Source of the DNA: Neoarius graeffei | Taxonomy: Eukaryota > Chordata > Actinopteri > Siluriformes > Ariidae | Assembly (NCBI RefSeq): GCF_027579695.1 | Contig: NC_083577.1 | Coordinates: 38,665,198 to 38,729,197 of the forward strand | Direction: 5' to 3' | Length of the DNA stretch: 64,000 nucleotides | Shown: piece by piece, positions 1 to 9,270 of the stretch | Numbering within the stretch: the stretch's first letter is position 1 | How the letters are laid out: each line of letters begins with the position of its first letter | Notes under the pieces: generated by a model | The model's database searches: none | What the model was told of the DNA's origin: nothing | Seen by the model: the letters and a program-made list of their open reading frames with translations, nothing else | Program-made: the position numbers and the translations under genes

Positions 1-57
1 GCATCACACCTGGTCTCTTGGCATCAAAGCTGTGACAGAATAAGCACATACGACATT

Positions 58-250
58 TTAGATGTGGCTAACCAGTTTCTTGTAAACATCATATTCATTA
101 AATGTTGCTTTGTGTGCACAGAATGTGAAAGTTTCAATATACCTGAAGTGCTGATAAGTCTTGATGCGTGGGAGTCTTCTGAAGTAGGGACTCAGATGCT
201 TCTGCCAGTCAAAGGTCTTCACTAACACTCTGCCATCTGCCATTCCAACA
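58..250 (-). pseudogene. DUF7869-like gene, C-terminal exon-like block
   Basis: Open on the minus strand for 61 codons. It carries the segment FDWQKHLSPYFRRLPRIKTY, which resembles the W-x(3)-L-x-P-Y-F-R-x-(I/L)-P-x-I-x-x-Y-x-H-F signature I recall near the end of this family. It follows the DNCSGQNKN block with a gap of about 150 bp that would be an intron. The remaining C-terminus would lie outside the window or is degenerate. Assignment rests on motif similarity and collinearity with the other blocks. Confidence 0.45.
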
Positions 251-389
251 AGCTGTGGAATATGTGCCTATTCTCAGGAGAGCTCTTTTCCACTACCTGA
301 AGCCAAAAAGAGCAGAAAAAGAAATAAGTTAAATGTCTAATTGAAGCAGAACAGAAAATGTTGTGGAAGAGAAGCAGAATGTTGAAGTA

Positions 390-905
390 CCTTAGCTATG
401 TCTGCCAAAGTGTTGACTCTGGTCTTCATATAAGCTTGCTTGATTAGTCCAAAGCCGCAGTCAGGAGAAAATTTGGTGTGTCCAGCAATAAGGAAGTGGA
501 TGCCAATTGTGTTGTGAAGCTTGTGTCCAACCCGCCAGGCAGCGTACCAGAGCATGAAGTTATTCTTATTCTGCCCACTGCAGTTGTCACAATGAAGGTT
601 GACATCTGTTTCTCCAACTCCGAAGTTGCTGAAGAAATGGTGCATGTAGCTGATGACCTCATTGCTGCCCTTACTTGATGTCATGCCTTCATTATCTCTC
701 TAGCCACTTTATCCTGTTCTACAGGGTCGCAGGCAAGCTGGAGCCTATCCCAGCTGACTACGGGCGAGAGGCGGGGTACACCCTGGACAAGTCGCCAGGT
801 CATCACAGGTGTCATGCCTTCATCAATCAGGTAATTCACTTGTTTTTGCAGCCCTTCACAAGGGACACCAAACAGGCCACATTTCCGTGGAGTCAGGAAA
901 TACAT
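390..905 (-). pseudogene. DUF7869-like gene, central block split by a SINE
   Basis: On the minus strand the block starts after a CTTCAG acceptor-like site near 905 and reads through TPRKCGLFGV and YLIDEG. It is then interrupted at 809-693 by a truncated V-SINE and resumes with a segment containing HCDNCSGQNKNN and WYAAWRVGH. The reading frame on the two sides is compatible if the insert and one copy of the 14-bp target duplication are ignored. The D/N/Q-rich DNCSGQNKN motif is the most recognisable signature of this uncharacterised family. The block may hold a nuclease-like or transposase-like core, but I cannot show catalytic residues. Confidence 0.5.
693..809 (-). repeat. 5'-truncated V-SINE inserted in a coding block
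   Basis: This 117-bp insert is the 3' part of the V-SINE seen in full at 12537-12903, in minus orientation, and lacks the tRNA-derived head. It is flanked by an exact 14-bp duplication, tgtcatgccttcat, at 679-692 and 810-823, which proves insertion by target-primed reverse transcription. It stops at the same internal position (ccaggtcatcacagg) as the copy at 23965-24092. Confidence 0.9.
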
Positions 906-1019
906 CGGCCCAGGCTGAAGAGGGTTTGACGGAAAGTGTAACTAAAGAAGACAGAGGGAGAGATGGACAGGGGATCAGATTAAATGATTACTTCACTGTA
1001 ATTTATTAAATGTACCTTG

Positions 1020-1394
1020 AAGGGTGATTTTGGTTTGAAGCAAAGGTCTGTTAAATAATACCTGCTGTGCAAAATCAAAGCTGTAATGCATTCTGATCAT
1101 CTTGCTTGCTGGTAGAGAGGGTCCAAAAGACAGCTTGGAATCAACACGTCTTTTTGCAGGCAGCAGCCATGTTGTTGTACACCGCCCACTCTTTCTGCAC
1201 AAGTGCAAGATGATCATGCTGCTTCTTGACTGCTCCAGACTTTTTATCTTCTGGAAGGTTTGCACTTCGCAGCAGCAGCTCGTTGTTGCTCTGGCATTGC
1301 CAGCACAGATCTGTGCATGGCCTGCAACTTCTAATGTGAGGTAGAAGCTGCTTCCACAGTTGTCTGAAGCTTGATTTACATACTGCACGTTCAC
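1020..1394 (-). pseudogene. DUF7869-like gene, YSFDFAQQV block
   Basis: Open on the minus strand for 133 codons. The stretch contains a Cys-rich QICAGNARATTSCCC-like segment, an S-K-M-I-R-M-H-Y-S-F-D-F-A-Q-Q-V motif near its end, and then a short divergent tail. In the family this motif directly precedes the TPRKCGLFGV motif, which here begins the next block about 115 bp downstream on the minus strand, as expected across a short intron. A donor-like CAAGGTACAT lies near 1018. It is broken as a gene only by the lesions in its neighbours. Confidence 0.45.
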
Positions 1395-1479
1395 CTAAAA
1401 TAAAACAGATATTCCTTATGGTTAATTAAACTTTAATTGCTTAAAGTGCTTCACATTACAAGATCTCAGTTCTAAATCA

Positions 1480-1797
1480 TTTTTTACATTTACCAAGCTC
1501 CTTAGCAGATTTCACGTAGAGACACCACACCGAGGCCTTGGACACATGGGTTGGCAACAATTTCACATGCCAGTCTCTATGCCCAGGATGTCGGCCAGGC
1601 AGCATGATGGCATGGTCTTCTGCATAATTCTTTATAAATTCCACAACTCTGATTATGTGTTCATGGCTGATGATTTTAGCTGGTGGCTGTGGCTGTTGCT
1701 TCTTCCTCTTCCTTAATCGTGGTGTTGCCCCATTCTCTTCAAAGTGTTTGACGATGTCAGCTAAGGTGTCTTTGCCAATTCTGAAAAAAGACAAAAT
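1480..1797 (-). pseudogene. DUF7869-like gene, LPGR-HPGH block
   Basis: On the minus strand the block reads IGKDTLADIVKHFEENG, then a Lys/Gln-rich basic patch, then a segment with HAIMLPGR and VKLLPTHVSK followed by a W-x-x-Y. I recall the LPGR...LLP...W-x-x-Y pattern as conserved in this uncharacterised family. Upstream sequence to 1926 stays open but shows no similarity and is probably intron. The block sits 1.8 kb from the retroviral LTR and, with the retrovirus removed, would be the second block after the N-terminal one. Confidence 0.45.
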
Positions 1798-1929
1798 GAG
1801 AAATTTCACAATGTTAGTCAACTGACTTTGGATGTAGTCTTGTCTACGTAGACAAATCACGTAGACAAAATAAGTCACTGTTTTGCACTTTAGCACCTTG
1901 TGTACTGGAGGACAAAGCTTTGACACCTA

Positions 1930-3633
1930 CTGTATACAGCCAGATTAATTTGAATAATACTTGAATTCCTTCTATTGACTGGTACTTAGTACATATCTCT
2001 GAGATTTTGGCTAGTTAGTAAAGTTATGCTAATTGCATACACAGAGTCCCATTACTTACATTCCTTACAGCATAAGAAAGAAAGACGTGGTCATGTATTA
2101 CAGGCCTACAGGTTTTGGCTAGTGTTGGGTTCACCCAGAAAGAGACCCCGATTCCTTCGTGCTGATGCCTTCCCTTCGGGCCCGAGGACGAGTCAATCGC
2201 TCAGAAACGGACAGGAGAACACGTGTGGGTTGTTCACATGCCAGTTTATTCGCTTGCTTCGTCAGAATGAAAACATTTGTGGGAATGTCTTATAGTGTTG
2301 CTATGTTTATGTTTTGTCTTCGTGTGTGTGTGTGTGTGTGTCTATGGGTGTGTGTCTATGTAGAAGTGTGTAATGATCTTGAATCAATCATAATAATATA
2401 ATAACATATTTTTGCTGACAGTAAGGTACAGATAGATATCAGAATTTTGGCTTATAATCAATATTATGTCTGATTCTTCGTGGAATAGTTTGGAATGTTA
2501 AACAGATAATGTCTTGCCTACGAAGAAGGTCAAAAAACACTAGTTTGCACAGAAAGGATCTTACTAATTCTTAATAATTAACATGAATAATTCTTAACAC
2601 ATGAATGTGTGGTCAGTCAGTAAATTACATCTTGATTATCTTGATTCCATCAACATAAGTAAAATAACAAATAACAGTATGCTCTTAATAATGAATGTTA
2701 TAAGAGAATAAACATAAAAAAATAAGAACAACTTAACCACAAGAACAATGAGAATATGTCTGAAAGAGAGAGAACAATTAAACCACTAACAGGATTAAAC
2801 TTATAACTAAATTAGGTTAATGCTCTTAAACTAAAAATCCTTAGAATCATAAGATCTTAATTATAATTATGAAACTAATCTAGAACTATGAAACTAACAT
2901 TAATCACGGAATGCATTCATTAATTACGGGATCTATAAAACTAACATTAATCATTACCATAGTATATTTCAATATATTTCAGTATATTTCATAGCCTTTA
3001 TGAAGCCATGACCTAAGATTCAACTGAATGAATAAGCATGATCATGAACTTTAATTCTACTATTTCAAAGTGGGTATGAGTCGATCTGACACTAAAACAG
3101 ACCTTCAGACACTTCTCTGTTCAAAATACACATTCATAAACAAAATGTTCCCAAACAATGTCCAGCCGGACCTAAGGTCATTTCAAACTAAATTTTAACA
3201 CAGAATAAGCTAAGAATTACTATTTCACTAAACTTACATATACCTACATATATCCTGATTTAACCTACTGATTCTGATTCATATTCTGATCATAATCTAC
3301 ACATAATAAAATTTGACCCAACAGCTAGCGTAATGCTAGTTGCTTACAAACAAAAGCCCATTGCCAACGTCAATTTTCCTTCCATGCAAAGTATGCCCAA
3401 AACAATTATGAAGTACAAAAAAGTATACTTTAACATTTTGTGGTTGAAAAATTACTCACACCGTAAGAAAGATAGCATGATGATAATACAACTAACACAA
3501 TGCTAGTTTCATGTAACCAAACCACAACATTCTCCGTTACATGCAAAAATAACCACACAACCTTAGATTAATAAACTTACCCCATCAGAAAGAGAAACGT
3601 CACCTTGCACACTTCAATGCCTCCGATGGTAGT
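1930..3633. other. AT-rich stretch without a recognised gene
   Basis: About 1.7 kb of AT-rich sequence. It holds a short (GT)n run at 2322-2340 and a more GC-rich patch at 2117-2290 with a minus-strand AATAAA near 2244, which gives it a faint LTR look. No terminal repeats, reading frames or known repeats were identified. With the retrovirus excised it would be intron of the DUF7869-like gene. Confidence 0.4.
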
Positions 3634-4066
3634 TGTTAAGATTGCGCTGCGTGCTGTTCAGATGCGTTACCAGGAGATCTCCGAGGACAAGAAGAGAGCG
3701 AACCACATGAGTTAAATCAATCTGGTTTATTCTCAGTCATGCCCTAACGCACAGCTGCGTCGGGCGTTTATATACACTCTGCGTAGGGAGTATCAGCAGT
3801 GGAAAGTTATGGAATGTGCTTTGCACACTCAGTATCAAGGTCACACAGGAGTTATGCACAGTTCAACAAGATGTTTCACACAAAAACATAGACAAAATCA
3901 GGATATGAAACAGGAACAGAACATATGAAAAGTACAAAATGTACAGAGCAGCGCGTATTATCTCTGGCCTAAAGTTAACCCTAAACTGCTACACTACACG
4001 ACAGTCACCCTTGGGCCGCGCATTTACAAGAGTAGGTTTAGGAGTATTCAGGATTATATTCTTACA
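3634..4066 (-). repeat. Retroviral 3' LTR
   Basis: 433 bp, bounded by TG and CA on either strand. On the minus strand a TATATAAA box lies at 3774-3767 and an AATAAA polyadenylation signal at 3731-3726, giving a conventional U3-R-U5 order. It matches the copy at 11073-11505 along its whole length by eye. Confidence 0.95.
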
Positions 4067-4077
4067 ATCCCCTCTTT
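4067..4077 (-). other. Polypurine tract
   Basis: On the minus strand AAAGAGGGGAT abuts the 3' LTR. An A/G run at this spot is the plus-strand primer of retroviral reverse transcription. It lies about 30 bp after the env stop codon. Confidence 0.8.
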
Positions 4078-4106
4078 AATACTCTGACGCAAGCCCAGAG
4101 TATTAT

Positions 4107-5408
4107 TCACACCCCAGTCTTGGCCGACACAGGGATATAACCTGTGTGCGAGATCATCATATTATATATACGATCCATGCAACAACGGAAAAGAAACGGG
4201 CCACACAGGCACACCAGAAGGCCAATAAACACAACGGGAATGATCATAGAGATATAAGGAGCCAGATTTCCGAACAAAACGTGCAACCACCCCCATCCCC
4301 AGGGCGAGCTAGCTTGCTCGTCCATATGTAAATCGTGACCTACCTGTCGCATCTTTCTTAATTGTTTTGCAATCTCCCCGAAGCTTTCGTCGTCCTTATT
4401 AGGAACGAAGGTACAGCAAGAGTCGCCTATCATTGCACAAACACCGCCCTCTTTAGCGAGAAGTATGTCTAAAGCCATTCGATTCTGGGTTGTCATTAAG
4501 CGCAACGCCGTTAGTTCGACGCGGATGCCTTCCATAGCGGCGTTAGTAGCATTAACAAAGGTAGCAAGACGATAGTGAGTTACTTCTAGTTGGTTCCATA
4601 CCTGTGTTAGACCGTATTGTGGGACCAACGATTGCCAAAATTTATTCCATTTGCTTTCTAATTGATGTTCAGAAGGCGGGAAAAAATCGTCGTCTACGGA
4701 TCGCCGCCTTTGGCCCGTATTGAGAACCTCAGGGACGGGCACAACAGTAAATGCATGCTGGACCTGAACCAGGGCACACAGGCCGCGTTGAAGAGAGGGA
4801 AGGTAAGACCACAACTTACCCCGGTTGCAATCCCAATACCAATCTGGTAGCCAGATCGGGTAGTCAGAATTAAACATGGTACGTCCCGCCGTGTCCCGTT
4901 TCAGGTTAAAGATATGTTGACAACGGCAGCCAGGTAGACCTTTCTGCCAGGGGGAAGAAAAATTTCTCCGGATACATACGGTTGGGTTCGAAAGACTACA
5001 GTGATTGAACGCCTCTCGGTCTACTTCCGTACCGTCACCTTCATATCGATGAAAGCATACTGAATAATTCATAGAGGTATCCCAGTGTATTGACAACCTT
5101 ACCTCTGGGTCTGTATTGTCTGTCAGGAAAACCTTAGTTTGAGTATACGAGGGCCACAGGCTGAGCCATGTCATATTAACCTTAGAGTAGTTAGATGGGG
5201 CTATTCGGACCGGAAAAGGATCGCTGCTGTCATGGGGTAACAAAGAACACACATAACAAGGTATACTCATATTCATTGATGTTTTTACAGTGAAGTTTAT
5301 ATATTTCCAAAACTCGTTATCCCTTGGGTCCCGGTGTATTGCTTGTGCGGGTAACCCTGCCCCAAGCGTTGAGATCAGCACGATGATGAAGAAAGTCATA
5401 CTGGTCAC
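4107..5408 (-). CDS. env: Retroviral envelope glycoprotein (env), compact
   Basis: 433 codons, uninterrupted. A hydrophobic signal peptide spans roughly residues 5-22. A surface part with many N-x-S/T sites follows, then a basic RRRS furin-like site near residue 235. The transmembrane subunit has a heptad-like stretch, a QNRMALD-type segment in the position of the immunosuppressive-like region, a CX6CC motif around residues 325-333, and a strong membrane anchor near residues 385-410, followed by a short tail. CX6CC is the hallmark of gamma-type envelopes with a covalently linked surface subunit. The fusion peptide after the cleavage site is unusual, being acidic rather than clearly hydrophobic, so cleavage there is uncertain. 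It is short compared with the usual 550-650 residues of gammaretroviral envelopes. Expression would be from a spliced mRNA. Confidence 0.85.
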   Translation of the reverse strand: MTSMTFFIIVLISTLGAGLPAQAIHRDPRDNEFWKYINFTVKTSMNMSIPCYVCSLLPHDSSDPFPVRIAPSNYSKVNMTWLSLWPSYTQTKVFLTDNTDPEVRLSIHWDTSMNYSVCFHRYEGDGTEVDREAFNHCSLSNPTVCIRRNFSSPWQKGLPGCRCQHIFNLKRDTAGRTMFNSDYPIWLPDWYWDCNRGKLWSYLPSLQRGLCALVQVQHAFTVVPVPEVLNTGQRRRSVDDDFFPPSEHQLESKWNKFWQSLVPQYGLTQVWNQLEVTHYRLATFVNATNAAMEGIRVELTALRLMTTQNRMALDILLAKEGGVCAMIGDSCCTFVPNKDDESFGEIAKQLRKMRQVGHDLHMDEQASSPWGWGWLHVLFGNLAPYISMIIPVVFIGLLVCLCGPFLFRCCMDRIYNMMISHTGYIPVSAKTGV

Positions 5409-5648
5409 TGACTTTGTTCTCTAATGCTCACAGGGTGCAGACGGCGAAAAATATCACAGGCTCCCGTGCTTTTCAGACTCTTCAGCCCAGAACTTTGCAA
5501 GACTCACCAACCATCCCCTCTTTGTAGATCAGCCGAAACTGGATTGCTCCAGATGCTGGAAGGGGATCCCTGAAAAGGCCGTCAGCTATTGTCACAGCAA
5601 CTTTCTGAAACACAAAAATCTGTTAAGCATCAACAATATAGATTTCTA
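5409..5648. other. Retroviral pol-env spacer
   Basis: About 240 bp between the end of pol and the env start on the minus strand. No open frame. It is the expected place for the env splice acceptor, but I did not pin down one site. Confidence 0.4.
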
Positions 5649-7704
5649 TTACATTGGAGCCTTCTTTATTCTGCTGGCATGGATCCACTGTGGAAAAAGG
5701 TCCGTTAGCACAGCCGTGCGAGTTACAGCGAGTACATCGGTGGGCCCACTGTAGGGTGACTCCTCCATGGGAGCGTTTAGTTTAGCGAATCTCTTTACTA
5801 AAACTCTGTCCCCTACCTCAAAGGGGTGAGTGTGTGCCTCTGGAATGGGAGGCTTTTTGGAATTTACTCTCGCCCAATACTCATCCAGCACCCGCATGAG
5901 ACCCACCGCGTACTCGCTGAGATGTACTTCAAGATCACCCGTTCCTATAACCTGCATGCCTCTACGCCAAGGGACAGGAAAGGGGCGTCCCATGACGAGC
6001 TCGTACGGAGATAAATTGTCGAGAGTGACCTGAGCAGTCATGCGCATATCAGCGAGGACCAACGGTAAAACTTGGACCCAATTTTTCGTGCCTGCGTCTT
6101 GCATAGCCTTATGCAACTTACCCTTAATTGTTCTATTCGCGCGCTCCACAATGCCAGAGGACTGTGGATGGTATGGGATATGAAAACGCCAATTGATCTT
6201 GAGGTCTTTACATAGCTCCTGCGTTACCTTAGAGGTGAACGGCGTTCCCTTATCAGAGTCAATTCCTACCGGAAGACCGTAACGTGGGATAATTTCCTGT
6301 GTAAGTTTGTTCACTGCTGTTCGGGCGTTCTCTTTGCTACACGGGAAAGCCTCAATCCACCGTGAAAATTTGTCAATCATGACCAAAAGGTATTTGAACG
6401 GGCCCTGCTTTGGCATGTGAGTGAAGTCGATCTGCCATTCTTGGAAAGGCGTGTCGGGTATGGGAAGGTGCTGATGTACCGCGCCTGGTTTAGATAGATT
6501 ATTCTGGGCGCACGTTAAACACTTGTCCAGAATGTTGTGTGCGTCTGTGTGCAAATTATTGATGCAGAATGTTCTGTTCATATCCTCCACTACCCCTCTT
6601 CGGCTGCGATGAGTGGGACCATGGAACTCGCGGACGAGAAAGGGAGTACAGTGACGAGGTAAACAAAGACGGCCCTGTGCGTCAAGCAAAACGCCACTCT
6701 TCTCTGTCGCGCCCTGGGCGTCCCAGAACTGTGTATCTGCCACAGAGGCCGAGGCCTGGATAGAAATGAGATCTATGTCAGGTAAGACAGCGCTAACCAT
6801 GCGATCAGTAGAAACTAAAGCGCAATTAAAGCCTGGAGGCAGGACACCGGATGCGGCTGCAGCTTTAGCGACTCGATCAGCGAATGAATTGCCCTTTACT
6901 TCAAATGAGTCCCCTCTTGTGTGCGCGCGTGTCTTAACAATGGCCAACGTGCACGGAAGGAGACAGGCGGTGATTAAATCAGTAACAAGTGAAGAATGAG
7001 AAATGGGCTTACCGTCGGCTGTCGTAAACCCCCGAGACGCCCAAATGCGGCCGAAGTCGTGCGCCACGCCGAAAGCGTAGCGTGAGTCGGTGTAAATAGT
7101 AACGTCTGTGTCTTGAGCCAAAATACACACGCGAGTCAAAGCATAGAGCTCCGCAGCCTGAGCAGAAGAAAAAGGCAAAGAATGAGCTTCAACAATTTCA
7201 TCAGGGAGGCGACAAACAGAGTAACCACACAGGAACACACCATCCGCAGGGCGGGAACAGGAACCATCTACAAAAAGAGAATCGCCTGTGGAAAGAGGGG
7301 TGGAGTGTAAGTCTGGGCGGATGATAGTCTCAAAAACGATATTAGAAAGACAGTCATGTGAGTCAAACGCAACATCGTCATCCTGTGAGTTAAGAAGACG
7401 CTGAAGAGCGTGGGCGACAGAATCAAACGACGAGGAGGGCTTAACAGTGAGATGCTCTGTGGCCAAAAGAATAAACTCATAGCCAGAGCGACGCTGAGCA
7501 GACAAATGCTGAGTGCTAAGATTCCGCAGAATGTACACGACGTCATGTGAAGTGTGTAAAATGAGCGGATGCGACAAAACAAGTTTTTCAGCGTCCGTGA
7601 CCATGAGAGCACACGCAGCAACAGCCCTAAGACAGCCAGGAAGCCCTTGTGCCACAGCGTCAAGAGTTTTAGACAGAAACGCGCAAGGTCGCATGCCCCC
7701 CCCC
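5649..7704 (-). CDS. pol: Retroviral pol, RNase H and integrase part
   Basis: The open frame runs to 7754, but the homologous part begins at the homopolymer near 7704, where the preceding reverse transcriptase frame is left. The first 100 residues complete the RT connection region. RNase H shows DGS, an E in AELYAL, D in YTDSRYAFG and D in NSFAD. Integrase shows the HHCC zinc site (H-x3-H ... C-x2-C), then the catalytic D in WQIDFT, D in DSDKGTPF and E in GIVERANR, followed by a SPYELVMGRP segment typical of gamma-like integrases and a C-terminal SH3-like region. All catalytic positions are present. The stop is about 240 bp before env, without overlap. Confidence 0.9.
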
Positions 7705-9231
7705 GTGCTCCTGAGCCAGCACCCCAGAGGCGGTCCCCTTCTGATTGCACACATACAGGTGAAACGGCAAACGATAGTTCGGCAGCCCGAGAGCAGGGGC
7801 GGAGCACAAAGCTTGCTTCAGAGCCTTGAAGGCCGTTAGCATGTCCTCAGTCCAGACCAGGGGCTGAGTCAAAGGATCTGAGTGACTTATAGCTGAACGC
7901 AAACACTTGTCATAGATTGAACAGTCAGGGATCCATTGACGACAGTAATTGATGAGGCCCAGAAATGCCATGAGAGCGTGCTTGGTTGCAGGTACCTGAG
8001 TGTCCATAATGACTTGAACGCGTTCCGGGCTAAGCCTCCTGGAACCCTGGGAGAGGTCATGTCCCAAGTAGCGAACAGTTGTGAGGCAAAACTGCAACTT
8101 CGTGCGGGAGACCTTGAAACCCTTCTGCGCCAGGAGTGTGAGGAGAGACAATGTGGCGGCAGCACAAGCGTCTTGATCCTCCGCCGTTACCAGAAGATCA
8201 TCCGCGTACTGGAGCACCGTGGAGCCCCGGGGAAGACAGAGATCAGCCAGCGCGTCCCGCAATACGGCAGTGAAGACCGCCGGTGAGTCAATGAAACCCT
8301 GTGGCAACCGCGTCCACGTGTATTGTCTTCCCCTGTGTGTGAAAGCAAACAGGGGCTGAGTCTCATGGCCCACAGGAACACTGAAAAAGGCAGAGCACAA
8401 ATCAATCACAGAGAAATAAGCATGGTCACACGGAATAGAAGACATAAGAGAAGGAACGTCAGGGACCACTGGAGCCACGGGAACGATGAGTTCATTTATT
8501 TTACGTAGATCTTGAGTGAGGCGCCATGTGCCATCCGGTTTTGGGACCGGGTTCACTGGGGTGTTATACGGGCTGACACAAGGAACCACGACACCTTGCT
8601 GCAAAAGAGATTGTAGAATATTGTCAATACCATCGAGCTTACTAGGAGACAGAGGGTATTGTTTAACATAAACAGGTGTAGAGTGTTTAATAACAGCTTC
8701 ATACGGAGAGCAGCTCACAGAGCCCACATCGTCCTTATGATCCGCCCACAGGGTGTTAGGAAGAGCAGAGAGAACAGGGGAAAGAGCTTGGGACGTACAA
8801 GCAGCGTTCAGAATGTTATGTGGCAGCACAGAACTGGATAGAGCAAAAACATCAGGCGGAGCACCGTCCGGAGTATCAACAATCATGTGTGAGCCGCTAA
8901 AGGAGATCGAGAGTCCGAGAAGACTCATGAGGTCGCGACCTAAAAGATTAAAAGGGCACTCTGGCATAAAAATGAAAGAGTGTGAAAAACGCAATGAAGG
9001 GTCCAGAGTGCAGATGACAGGTAAGGGTGGTGTACAACTAGAGTCAAAAGGAACCCCTTCTATCCCCACAGAGCTAACAAACCGTGTAGATAAAGGACCC
9101 TCATAATCCCTCCCTACTGAGGACATAGTGGCCCCAGTATCAAGTATAAACGGATACTCCCTTCCTGCCAAACACAGAGGCACAAGAGGGAGCTCCGCGT
9201 TACGAGGAGAGCTAAAAGAGAGATTTAACAT
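7669..9231 (-). CDS. pro-pol: Retroviral protease and reverse transcriptase part of pol
   Basis: Starts with an aspartic protease (DTGA active site near residue 32, and LLGRDLM near residue 97), then reverse transcriptase with LTQDLRKIN, RLPQGF and the YADD catalytic box near residue 345. It is in the same frame as gag, and the stretch from the gag amber codon to here has no stop, so gag-pro-pol would be made by stop-codon readthrough. The frame runs off into unrelated residues after the nine-base homopolymer at 7696-7704, where RNase H continues in another frame. That break could be a real mutation or a homopolymer length error in the sequence. Confidence 0.9.
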   Translation of the reverse strand: MLNLSFSSPRNAELPLVPLCLAGREYPFILDTGATMSSVGRDYEGPLSTRFVSSVGIEGVPFDSSCTPPLPVICTLDPSLRFSHSFIFMPECPFNLLGRDLMSLLGLSISFSGSHMIVDTPDGAPPDVFALSSSVLPHNILNAACTSQALSPVLSALPNTLWADHKDDVGSVSCSPYEAVIKHSTPVYVKQYPLSPSKLDGIDNILQSLLQQGVVVPCVSPYNTPVNPVPKPDGTWRLTQDLRKINELIVPVAPVVPDVPSLMSSIPCDHAYFSVIDLCSAFFSVPVGHETQPLFAFTHRGRQYTWTRLPQGFIDSPAVFTAVLRDALADLCLPRGSTVLQYADDLLVTAEDQDACAAATLSLLTLLAQKGFKVSRTKLQFCLTTVRYLGHDLSQGSRRLSPERVQVIMDTQVPATKHALMAFLGLINYCRQWIPDCSIYDKCLRSAISHSDPLTQPLVWTEDMLTAFKALKQALCSAPALGLPNYRLPFHLYVCNQKGTASGVLAQEHGGGHATLRVSV

Positions 9232-9267
9232 GGCAACGGCTGTGGATTCCGTACCCTGGGGGCAGCC

Positions 9268-9270
9268 CTA
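9268..9270 (-). promoter_or_regulatory. In-frame amber codon between gag and pro-pol
   Basis: The gag frame ends in TAG, followed directly by G, and the same frame stays open through the spacer into protease. This is the arrangement known from gammaretroviruses and epsilonretroviruses, where a UAG is suppressed with help from a downstream pseudoknot. I did not confirm a pseudoknot. Confidence 0.75.

Noticed and set aside
2117..3633. Solo LTR next to the retrovirus
   Set aside because: No TG...CA boundaries with a target duplication could be found; left as unassigned.
7513..7839. Plus-strand frames across the retroviral pol and gag region
   Set aside because: They lie antisense to well-supported pol and gag frames and show no known motifs.
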